Assembly (NCBI GenBank): GCA_963978905.1
Contig: OZ022259.1
Location: 30,233,994 to 30,297,993, forward strand
Length of the DNA: 64,000 nucleotides
Source of the DNA: Trichostrongylus colubriformis
Taxonomy: Eukaryota; Nematoda; Chromadorea; Rhabditida; Trichostrongylidae
Reading direction: 5' to 3'
Shown: piece by piece, positions 1 to 11,400 of the stretch
Layout of the letters: the number at the start of each line of letters is the position of its first letter
How positions within the stretch are numbered: position 1 is the stretch's first letter
Notes under the pieces: model-generated
What the model was told of the DNA's origin: nothing
The model's input: only the letters and a program-made list of their open reading frames with translations
The model's database searches: none
Made by a program: the position numbers and the translations under genes

Positions 1-85
1 ATTCGACGTGAAATATGCCTTCGACAGAGCGATAATGAACAAGCTAATCGTGCTTTCCTTGCTTATGACTACATGGTGAACTTTC
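1..85. repeat. Partial copy of a palindromic repeat, cut by the window edge
   Basis: Matches the reverse complement of about 26785-26870, one arm of a small palindromic element. The shared part includes 'gaaatatgccttcga' and 'gtgctttcctt' with a few changes. Confidence 0.65.
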
Positions 86-2316
86 CCTAAAGCGCCTTCA
101 ACAATCCATCATTTCGAAGCACATAGCTCCCACCGCGTCGCACGTCGAACGCCGCAAAGCGGATTTTCTGTCCTATTGGCATACACCTCACGATTTCGCA
201 CCGTGACGCATAACGTGCTTGGATATCCATGCGACTACGGAATAGTTCTGTGCTAATGGGGTTGGGCGGCATCTCGAAGACTACTGAATAAATCTGTGGT
301 AACCCGCAAAAAAAACTGTATTAACATGTAACGTACTTGTCGCGCAAAAATAGTTTTTACAGTCATATGCCCAACACAAATAAACAGTTATATTCACTGG
401 ATTTTACGTGATATGAAATGTTTACCAATCCCAAGCCTAACGGCGATATCTAACAGTATCTCATTCTAAACACTGTTCAAGAAATGGCTTCATTCAATAC
501 CCGTGATGACACTGTGAAGTGGTAAATGGAGAACGCACCGTTTCTAGGTCAGTATGCTTTGTGAACTTATGCGAAAATATCAGAGGTCCAGCGTTACCCT
601 GCGTAGCGCATCGGTCATTAATGTCTAATTCCGATGATCGAGAATGCCATCGGCACCTGATCATGTGCACCGCAACCATAATACCAAGCGATGGCCGCTA
701 TGCATACATATTGCTCATGAGGCATGCACTGAGGTGCGCTGGAACATTACTAACGAGTCAATGCAGGTAGGGGGGAGACGTGACTTTTAGGTTTTAGTCA
801 AAGCCTGGGAACGATAAAGAAGCTGTGAGTGAGTGACTCTTTTTTTAGCCCATGTCCCCGTGAAAGTTTTTCCACCCAGCCAGAACTCCCTCCCTCCCTG
901 GGCTTATTGCTAGAGTTCATATCCCCTTCCCTCTTCATGCAAAAGTATCTGCCATTGTCTGTTGTAGGGACGAAGTCTTGAGGGCGGTTTCAAATGTATG
1001 TGAGCTTGTATTGAAAATGAAGTCGCATCATCCTTTGACCCACGCTGATCCTTACTCACTCAAACAATAAAGAGTTAAAACTGGGAAAAAAGCTATAAAT
1101 TCTGAGGCAGGAAAATAGACTTTATGTGACTGAAGGTGATGATAACTGGTATCACTGGAAACTCAAGAGGCTGCGGAACCTGCTATGCTTTTCGCTGAGG
1201 CATACACATTTACTGGTGGGGTCGAACGGTCGAACTGTCGCTTCGCGGGGCCGCGCCGCGGCGCCGTCAGCACGTCTTGCTGCAGCGGGGTGGAATACCG
1301 CTCAGTATGCAGTATCATATCATCTGGTACCATGAAGTAAAACTACAAACAACTCTGACTCGCCGCGCCGCAAATTTTCGCGCGGCAGTTCGTCTCGGGC
1401 GGCCGCGCGAAAATTCAACCAATCGACTCCCACCTCACATTCACAGGTGATGTGGGAAGGGGCGGGAACATCAACGGTAAGTGATCTAATTTTATAACAA
1501 CTGACAGAGACTGATAGGAGCCCATAACGGTTGGGTACCACGGGATCCAGTAAAGGAATTATGACTACAGTGCTACCTCTGTAACTCATCTCAGGTGCTC
1601 AGTAGTTGAACCAACTCATTATCGTTATTGCTATATTTGGAACAGAATATATCGACCCCTACGTCATCGATATTACCAGATGTTTCGAAAAGTGGCGGCT
1701 GTCATAGTGAAAGGCAGCGTTAACTGCACATGTGCTACCAGTGACTGACTCACACTATCGCGTACTTAGCATTCGCTTTTTTTCCTATACGGAACCGTAT
1801 CAATATTTTATGAAAGCCCTCCGAGTAGGGGTGTAGTAGCGCGCAACAGCATCAAGAAAGTAACATGAACTGGATTTTAGCTCCACTACGTTGTTCAACT
1901 TCAAGAACTCATGCAGAGATTAGCTTGAGCTCAAGTGAAGACGCCACGAAAACCACCACAGTGGTGCGTACAATCTTGTTTCTTGTGGAATGGGTGGGGA
2001 GGGATAGTGGGAGGGGTAAGGACACCTACCTTCGCTCTTGGTCAGCGCCACCTCAAAAATATGATTAACCATATCAGCGTGAATTCTTGCCTGAGGGTGG
2101 AAGGATGCCACGCCCCTCCCTAGATAGTCAAAACGGCCACCCTGAATCAGAATCGTTTCCTCGTTACATTTGAGGTTGATTGGCCGACCATCCACTCCGC
2201 GTTCTTGCCTACAGAAGCGGAGCCTAATTAAAACACTTCCACTAGTAATCCCACGCCTGAACATGTGAATGTTCATGACATTCAACATAGCGTTTCTATT
2301 GACTTTATCATCGCAG
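86..2316. other. 5' flank of gene 1, no gene recognised
   Basis: Short open frames only, none with a recognisable motif. Contains a GC-rich patch near 1240-1430 with runs of cgcgcg and ggccgcgc. The true promoter and any first exon of the ABCG gene could lie here. Confidence 0.4.
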
Positions 2317-2406
2317 GAAATCGACTCTGGAGAAGAGCCAGATTTCGAGCCTCGCTCGCGAAGCGGTGCAAGCTTGGAGAAGCGCAGCGAGGGGAATGCA
2401 TCAGCG
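2317..2406 (+). CDS. ABCG gene 1, candidate N-terminal exon
   Basis: Acceptor catcgcag before 2317 and donor gtatgt after 2406 bracket 30 codons open from phase 0 to phase 0, which matches the phase-0 start of the next exon. The peptide is acidic and hydrophilic ([12 protein letters not shown]..., rich in Glu, Ser and Arg), like the disordered cytosolic N-terminus of ABCG proteins. There is no homology motif, so the call rests on splice sites, phase and position. An upstream exon carrying the start codon would still be needed. Confidence 0.45.
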
Positions 2407-5400
2407 GTATGTGATCGTCGAAAATCTCTTCCTCCTGCTCGAAGGCAGTGACGTGGCAGCTTGATAACCTGAGTACTAAGGCTTTATCACCGTACCAACA
2501 CAGTAGGCCAGTTTTTGAACATTCGTATGAAATTGCCATGATCACTCACGCAGATTATCTAACTGCCAACGGCCTCTGTTTTGAGTTTCTTAACGATGCT
2601 TCTGTCCAATAAGATCAATGGTGACTGATTTTCAGACATCACTGGGAAGTACAGAATCAAGAAGTAAGGTGTGCTATTATGACGCATACTCTGAATCGTG
2701 TGATCATTTTATGGCCCTCTGGACGCATTTCGCGTTTATCTAGGTATAGTTATGGTCCATATACAGGACAGTCACTGGACAAATATGGAAGTAAGGTCTT
2801 TCCAAGTAAATGGACGAGTAATGAGCGTATATGAGTCACGAGTAGGGCCAAGCTCAGGGTCGAGGCAAAGTTTTGGGAAGTATGCACCTCCACCCTCGCC
2901 CCATTCGACGCGTTCGGTTCTACCTGTTCCTACCGTCATTCGATAATCGTAGTCTTGCTAAGAGTTGTGCGCTAAAAGGGATCTGACGCAAGGGGTGGTT
3001 GACAAAGGCACCAGCAAGCCGAGAGCTGAACCATGGATTTCGTGGATAGGAATAGCGGTTTCGTCACTCGTCAGCACTGAAAAGTGCATAATTCTTTCCA
3101 TTTTGGGTTTTCCCATTTATACGTGGTGGTGGGAGGGGTGGGAGATGGTTATTCACCCAAATACATGTGGAGTGTGTCTTTTGCAATACTCTGCGATGCA
3201 AAACGACTAAAATGATGTGGCAGTTGTTTACAGTTATTACTGGGACCAGTGAAAGCCACTAGTGAGAAACACCATCGCATTGCTGCCAGTTGTATTGTTA
3301 GGCTAAGAAACTCTGAGCTCTGTTTTTCTTAGTTCAAGGAATTCCCATATGATTCGAAACGGGTGATATGGCGTGATATACATGCGGAAGTAATTCCCGA
3401 AACTTCATGTTTCAAATGGTGGCAGAAAGAGGCTTCTGACGTCAAGGTGGTTCTGAATCAAGGCAAGTATCTGCATGACATTCTTCATACAACTGTACAG
3501 AGTACAGAACCATCCAGTTAGTAATTGATCTCATGGGTGTCAAAATATCACAAGCCATATTGCCATATAACCGCTGAGTCTTATCACAGGGAGTAGTCCT
3601 TAGTTTCAGTTTTTCTATATTATCAAATCACTCGCTATGAATATGCAGGGAAGAGCAGTAAGGCCAGCAGTTTTTTGACCATCTATGCAGTATTCTCTGC
3701 GCCTCACTGAAGTGCAATGAAAGGATCCAATTGTATGACCCGGTGCACATACTCGTTACAGACAACGACTGCTAGACAATAACACAAGGTTCTCATGATA
3801 TACTCGAACCACCTTTATTGTCTGTGTACTGTGTTCGGTTAAGCTGGACCAATGGAATCCTCGGCAAGGGTAGAATAGAGGAACTGAATCCATGCCAAGC
3901 ATCCTTTGGCAAATAGAGCTCCGGGGTGTTCGAAAAAAATTTCCTTGTGCAATGGGAAGCTGTCGTTCCGCATAAGATATGAGTCCTCCCCCGTTCCCTG
4001 AACCTGGGGTAGCTTGATGAGTGTGCTGAACAGTGGGTTTGAATCTTTTTCTGCTATCCCAACGGGGTTGTTAGGTGGAATAATTATTGACGGCCTGACG
4101 TTTCGACTAGATCGTCTTCCTCAAAGGCCCTGCCCACCACCGCAAGAGCCACTTAGTTGTTAGTGTTCTCACTTCAAAGAACCGGAAGGAGTCCGAAGAA
4201 AGAGGAAGATACAAAAAATGATTATTTTGTTACGAACATTTAAAGCTAGAAGCGATAAGGGGTGGAAAAACCGGGATTCGGAAGAGCGGCACTGCGGTTC
4301 GTATTCGTATCACACACAGACTTTACGAGTTGTCCGCTGTAGAGATGTCATTTGTTGTCTCGTAGAGTGTATTTCATTCATTGGTGATGATGTGGAATAA
4401 GTGAACACCACTACAGCAATAAAAAGTAAAGCAGTTGAATCAAGAATAAGGGCAATCGTAAGAAAAGAGTGAGAAAGACTACAATGGAAACTTAAAGACA
4501 CCAGAAGGAGGTAATTTTGGCCTACGGTAGAACAGACGTAGTGTGGACGAGTTCAAGTGGCCGCCATTGCACAAACTCCCCAATTTGACGCCGTGGCATG
4601 GTGCCAAGAGAAGATGTTTCTCTTATAAATTTGCTTTTTCCTTTTACTTTTTCCTTTATTCTTTCTTACACTGTTTCTAGATGTACTTACACGAATGCTG
4701 ATGTAGTTGGGAATGGCCACTTCACTGCGCTGGGTGTCAGGTGCTACAACTAAAGTTGGACCGCGGCCAGTCTCCTACAGCGGGCAACTCGGAAAGTCAG
4801 TGCGATGGTGCGAATGAGGCGCGAATGCACACCGCAGCGATGCACTTTTGAATTCGGGTTTTTTCACCGATTATCGCTTCTAACCTTCTGCGTTCGTTAC
4901 AAAATGCGCATTTCTTTATATTTTTCTCTCGTTTCGGACCCCTTCCGGTTCCTTTAATGAGTTCATTTTTGACGTCTTGGCAAGGTGCCGTGTGTGCATT
5001 GCGGCAACTGCAAGCCACCATCCTCACATATCGTAAACCAACATTGTCCTCCTCACGGTGTCTCTAAGGAAGACTATGTGTTCGGAACGTCATCAATACC
5101 TAACGTAGATGCCAAGTATGCACATATATGCAAGCTCTAGCATTAACATAAACCTATTGTTACTGCTCAAACGTCACATAGAGGCACGTTTCTGAAACAT
5201 TGTTCAGATTGCACCCCTTTCACTACTGTTGCCCGGTGGAACTCACTCTCTTGGACCGCCTTTATGCTCTGCGGAGGCGTGCCTATTCGCCTTCGAAAGG
5301 CGTCGCCCGCTTTCGTACGCTGCACCACTGCCTGCGCCACTCCGCATCACTGACGACGACGGCTAATTGTGGTCGAGAAGCTGTGTACGAAATAGCCACG

Positions 5401-8400
5401 CTTTGGCAATGGCTGGTGGTGCAACGTAGACTATGAATTCTGCCTCACCTGTCCATAAAAAATTCCCAGCGCGAAGCTGTCGGACCAATTATTTCAAAAG
5501 ATTTTTTTTGTAAGATTATTGGCGATACGTCGTGAGCAGAGAATGCCTCATCAAGCAGCATGTGGAATGTTTCGTCCATCTTCGTTACGCTGCGAATTTC
5601 GTTTCAACATTCGAGCTTCATTTTCGTTCGCCGAAGTGGTGGAAGTTAGCACAGAGTCCCGCTTCAGAGAATACGCGAATAAAAATTGATACAGTCAACA
5701 ACGTCGTACTGTGAAAGATTAGGATGTACCACAAACGGCGACGCGATCGCTATTGAAGTATTGCAGGTTCAGCGACTGCTGGTTGGCGTGCTCGCAGCTA
5801 AGCGGTCTCGCAGCCGAGCAACATGGAGGGCTGACGTTTTTAGGAGCGTTTTTCTTCCATTTTTCTACCCGGCGAATAAACTAAAGAGTGATAGTGCTCC
5901 CAGTTTATCGCATACTCGTTGAGGGGTACTATTGCTGTATGTTTTGATGCATCTCTGCCATCTTTCTATAAACCTTGTCTGAAACACCCGTCCAAATTTG
6001 ATTCAGAATTTTGATGGCAATGAAGGATCACAGACCTAAAAAGTGAACGACCTCTTGAACTTGGTTGCATAAATATACGAAAACTGCTTATCTGTTGAAG
6101 ACCGGAAATTCACTTCTTATGGATTTGCTTCTGCAGGAACTGCTCGAAAGCAATTTGTGTTGCAGCGCCTGCTGATTTGCTGTAGAATTGTGGTAATCGG
6201 AAAGCGCTATGAGACCCACGCTTCAAATCAAGAAAGTCGTGCAGAGTAACATGAAGGACCCTGCACCAGTTAAATGATACCGTTCGGATTTCGACAGGCC
6301 GAGTAAGGTGGTCATTCGAGACGAGAATTAGATACTATGTGTAGATACTACATGTGAAGCATGCAGCACGACGAAAATGCGTGAAGTAGAAAGTAAGTAG
6401 AAATCAGCTACCTCATAGGTTCACCCAAGGGATCGTGTCTCTACTATCACCCAAAGGGTCGTATCTCTACTTTCTGTTGTTGCGTGGATCGCCAAGAATT
6501 CATCGATGACTTAGTCGCCGGTGCAGATATCGCAAAAATTCAGTGCTTGATGGGTAATTTTCAAACATGTTGCACTTCAAGACCACATGTGTGGATGAGA
6601 GTTTAGAAGTTAGTACATATTTTTATTTCGAATTCAGCCCGCTACACTTCTTATTTTCGTTTACTTACTTCCACTCAAAGAGAAACTCAAAGAGAAAACC
6701 ACTTACTCAAAGAGAAAATATGCGGTAATCGCAAACACCTTAGAACAGACCAACAGACCAACTGCAGAAAAATGTGTTGAGTATCGCATTTATTATGTCG
6801 TCTGATAAAGATTATTCATAATTTAATAAAGTCCATCATTTTTAAATGGCTCTCAAATTCGACACAAAGTCATTCTGATGTTGCTAACACAGTGGAAGCA
6901 CGGGTGGACTCTCGAATATGAATCAGAGCTAATCTGTCATTATAACAGAAATTAAATATTCGAGGAGAATGGGGCAAGAAAATTAAATATTCGAAGAGAA
7001 TGGTGTTAATCATGATTGACAAGGTTTATTTTCAGTCTCTGGATATGCTGAGCCGGGACACTTAACCTACATAATGGGGGCAAGGTGAGATGCATTTCTA
7101 GCTCTCGCACACACAAAGTGAATCCATCGGTTTGTGGGCGTGAGAGCTGCTGACTTCATAAGTACGTCGCGAAAGTCGCGTAATGTTGGATCCTAGATAG
7201 TTTTGCACTGTTCGAACCTCAAATCCAAATTACAGTTATCAATAGTGTTATCTTTCCGAGAAGTTCTGACTTTATTCACTGTTTCAACTTCAACAAAAAT
7301 CAACTGAATATTCATTTACAGTGGGTCCGGTAAAACAACCCTACTCAACATCCTCACTCAAAAAAGAAATGACGGCCTTCGAGTCTTTGGTGAAATTGCT
7401 GTCAATGAGTATGTCTGCAATTTAATCAGTTCTGGTGTCCTTGACCTTTCAGTTATCACTTTCCTCTCCTTTACCTCTCTGGTCATGCGCTCGACGGCCA
7501 TGTGCACTGTAGCACGCCCCGGTAGGATACTGCGACACTCGAGTGTAGAGTCAAGCTTTCGTGGAGGGACTCTTGATGGGGATCGCATTTTAGGTTGTAA
7601 AGTGGGGGTAGTATTTAGAGTTGGAGGGCTTGCTCGAAAATCTTTGTCGGATTAAGTAGTACCGGATCACTGCTCTTCAACCACAGCCCTTAGTTGAAAC
7701 AGCCAATTATTCAGCAAGCAAAACAGTCTTGGTGTCTTCAGTAAGCAGGAGAGATCAATGAGAATCCGAAAGATACACACACGCGCAAAGGGAGGTAAAC
7801 TCAAGACGAGTGAACTGTGTACATAGGCCACTACTGGCCTTATATTGGGTAGTCTAAAACGTCTTCTCGTATTTTCAAATACCGCTTTTTCCCTCCAAAC
7901 TGCTTTCCAGCAGCCTCCTCTGTACATACACATGTAGTACAAGTCCACACGCATCTATAGGTATTATTGTCTTCCATCTCCCGGATAATCCTTTTCGGCA
8001 AAAATAAACATAGGTTACTTACTTAGGTTACTTAGGCGACCCGTTTCTCAGCAAGCGATTGGCTTTGCGCGGATCCCAACTTCTATTCCATTTGTAACAT
8101 CTTGCGCCACAGTCGTCCGATGGGCGATCAGCTGTAATGAGGCTGGATCAACGACATTGTTTCTGAGTGCGATCGAGTCGAACCATCGCATAGGCGGTCG
8201 GACGCCTGGGCGTGTGAGCTCTCTTGGGTACCAACGGATAATGGCCGCACTTCATCGGCCATCAGTACGCCGCATCAGATGCCCTGCGTAGCGATGTTTG
8301 ATTCGTCGGCGTATGCGAGCGCATCCTTTACTCTAGACATTGCTCTGATGTCGGAGTTGTGCAGGCCAAGTTCCCGTTGCCGGTTTAGCGTGAACCCCAG

Positions 8401-11400
8401 CAGCCGCCGTTCGAGTGAAGCCTGTATCGTTTTCAACTGTTTTTCCATCGACGCCGTCAGTGTCCAGGTCTCGCATCCGTAGCACAGCGCCGGTAGCACA
8501 GTTGAATTGAACAGCTCGGCTCGAAGTTTAATGTCCTTGGTGTCGTCGATCACACTCTTGATGCAATTGAATGCAGACCAACCTGCCTTTCGATGTCTCT
8601 GGATCTCCGGCTTGAGATCGTTTCACATATTGAGAGGCCGGCCTAGATATACATACTCCGCTACTTCCTCGAGTGTATTCCCGTTGAGGTGCACTACGCC
8701 AGGTGGAGCGAACGTGCTCCGCATGACCTTCGTCTTTGCGACGTTGATAGCGAGCCCCGCCTTGGCTCCCTCACGGTTGAGACTGCTAAGCATTTCCGAT
8801 GCGTCGCTTGTCGTATGCGTGATCAGCACCAGGTCATCCGCGAACCGGAGATGATTTAGCTTCTTGCCATTTATATTGATATCAAGATCGGTCCAATCAC
8901 ACCGACGTATGGCGGACTCCAAACATGCCGAGAACAGGTTTGGCGAGATCGGATCTCCTTGCCGAACCCCCTTTTCGGTTTTCACCTCGAGATCATTTAC
9001 AAAAGGTCGTATGGTTGTTGTACAGCCAGTATAGCACCGTTGTAGGGCGCATATATACCGTCTTTCCACTCCCTGCTCCTCCAGCGAATTCCATACATAG
9101 GTTGGTTCCACAGAATCAAATGCCTTCTTATAGTCGATGAATGTGAAGAAGAGAGGCATTCGATGTTCACGAGCTACCTCAATCAAGCGGCAACACGTAG
9201 TGATATGGTCCAGGTCCAGTATCCGAACTTTCCGGGGCGGGCACGTGACTTGATTTGTAAAGATCGGAGTAAAATCCGACAAGCAATCCTTCCATTTCCG
9301 GCCTCGACGTAGTGCGGCTGCCATCGGGACCCTTCAAGCACGGAATCGTCAGGTGGTACTCGGCCAAGCTTCTTCCAGCCCCCCTTAGACTGCTTTTCTT
9401 CTCGGCGCCCTCAGCAACCTGGTACGGGTGTAGTTGCTATGGTCTTCGATGACTTTCTTCCTGCACAACCTGCTGAGGATCGTGTACTCCACATGATTGG
9501 CGCTACGATCCATTTGTCTCCGCTTCCCTAGCAGAGCCCGTGTAGGCGAGGGGATGCGGCCCCCGTGGTGAGTGGGTGCGTTGTGGCGACAGCGATTTCT
9601 TATTCCACTTATTGTGTTCACAAGCGATTCCTAGTCGTTGTCGAGATCCTCTTGCATCGCGAAATTTTCCTCCATTGCCATCGTGCCTGCGGCAGCTGTG
9701 TCGAGAATAGTTGAAGGTGGTCTTCTGGACAAGACGCGAGCAAGGCGTGTACGTCCACGATCGAAGTGAAATCGAGCTCTCAACAGCCGATGATCGCTGC
9801 CAGTGTTGAACGAAGGAACAACGGCCATGTCTGTCATTGCTTTGCGATTGCAGAGCATGTGGTCCAGCTCGTGCAGTGCTGTCGGTTTGGAGCGATGTGC
9901 GTCAATCTCCTATGTCGTACTTTGTAGAATTGGCTGTTTCCGTGGTAGAAGTGGAGCGTTTCGCAGAAGTTTACCAGCCTCTGCCCAGCTTCGTTTTTTT
10001 CTTCATCTGAGTGGGGTCCAACAAAGATTTCGCTAGCATTCCGTGAGCCTACTCTTGCATTGAAATCACCACTGATGATAACGTATGAACAGTTTCTCGA
10101 CCTTGCAAAGTCGGCAAGTTCTTCGCAGAATTCCTCGTGCTCCACATCTTCCTTATCGGCGGTCGGTGCATACACTTGTATTACGGCTATGTTAGTATCC
10201 TTTGAGAGAGAGGCTGTCAGCACCGCTAGTCGATGTCCGTAGAACGTGACGTTAGTGACATATTCGGCGAACCGCGGTGCCACGATGAAGCCGACTCCTC
10301 CAGATGTTGTACCGGGTTTCCGTGCACCAAGATAAACAGCTGTTCCGTCGGTCCAAGTGCAAGACATAGATTCCTTCCTCTTCGTTTCACAGAGTCCGAT
10401 AATATCGTAGTTGATCCGTTTAGCTTCATCAATGAGTGCCAAAAGCTGAGCGGCCGAACTGATGCTGCGACAATTGTATGTGCAAGCAGTGAGATGGCTT
10501 GCTGTGGTCCGTTTCCTGTGGTAGCCTTCGGCCCTGAGATTTCTTCGCCTTTGGCTGTTTGCATATCCAGCGCTACCGGACTGGGCAGGGACAGCCTGCA
10601 GGGGACTAAGGCGATGGTTAGAAGTGGTTTGAGCAACTTGTGTCCCACAGGATAGCCTCGCCGAGGCGTTCCTGTCGCTCAAGGAAGCGGCCGTACTACC
10701 ATGAGCCGCGAAGGCCAGTATGGGGTTCAGGCCCAACTCTACCCATTAGGGTATTCCAGCCTTCGCTACAAGCTCGCACACCACGGCAAGGTAGAACCCA
10801 TGCCTTTGCTGATTAAAATAAACATATCAAAGGTCAACCTCATTTTCAATACAAAAATTATAAAAAAAATTTTTTTGAAGGCGTTAGACAGGGAAAGGAA
10901 ACGGTGATCATCCGATGGATGCAAGATCAGGGCTATAAGGTGGATGGGGCAGCAATTTTTATCCAAGCTCGAGAATTTTTTGGCGAATCCCTTTTTCAAT
11001 AGTGGGAAGATTTTTCAAAAAATTGCCTCTCCAAAAAATTCTCGAGCTTGGATGAAAATTGCTGCCTTATAGCCCTGATCTTGCTTCATCGGATTATCAC
11101 GTTTTCCTTTCCCCGTCTAACGCCATTCAAAAAAAATTGGAGTTGAAAATGAGGTTGACCTTTTATGTTTATTTGGCCGAAAAGGGTTATCCGGGAGATG
11201 GAAGACAACAATACCTATAGATGCGTGTGGACTTGTACTACATTGCATGTACAGAAGAGATTGCTGGAAAGCAGTTTGGAGGGAAAAAAGGTATTTAGAA
11301 ATACGAAAAGTCTTTCTAGACTACCCAATATGTATACTGGTTCCCGCGCTTTCTTTAGAGCTGGCCCACCAGAACGATAATGAGACCGAAGTCGAAAATG

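Larger units (their letters stand above)
8013..10814 (-). mobile_element. RTE-clade non-LTR retrotransposon, defective
   Basis: 2.8 kb on the minus strand, flanked by a 12-bp target duplication aaaataaacata (8001-8012 and 10815-10826). Encodes an apurinic-type endonuclease then a reverse transcriptase. Its 3' end (low coordinates) carries short CTAAGTAAC-type repeats, as expected for RTE elements. Endonuclease and RT lie in different frames, several stops interrupt RT, and the N-terminal part of RT is deleted near 9215. It cannot mobilise itself. Confidence 0.88.
7840..11345. mobile_element. Fold-back (palindromic) DNA element, split by an RTE insertion
   Basis: Two inverted arms. The right arm is 10996-11345. 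The left arm is 7840-8012 continued at 10815-10988. They match over more than 300 bp, e.g. 'caaatgctttccagca'-like and 'aaggtcaacctcattttcaa' blocks. Without the RTE the element would be about 700 bp with a short loop near 10990. No transposase is seen, so it is non-autonomous. Confidence 0.8.

Noticed and set aside
4095..4150. Sequence resembling the 3' part of a retroelement ('ctagtcgaaacgtcagg' on the minus strand)
   Set aside because: Too short to assign to any element and no adjoining coding sequence.
10226..10655. 140-codon frames on both strands
   Set aside because: Shadows of the RTE endonuclease frame (9834-10736), which carries the recognisable motifs.
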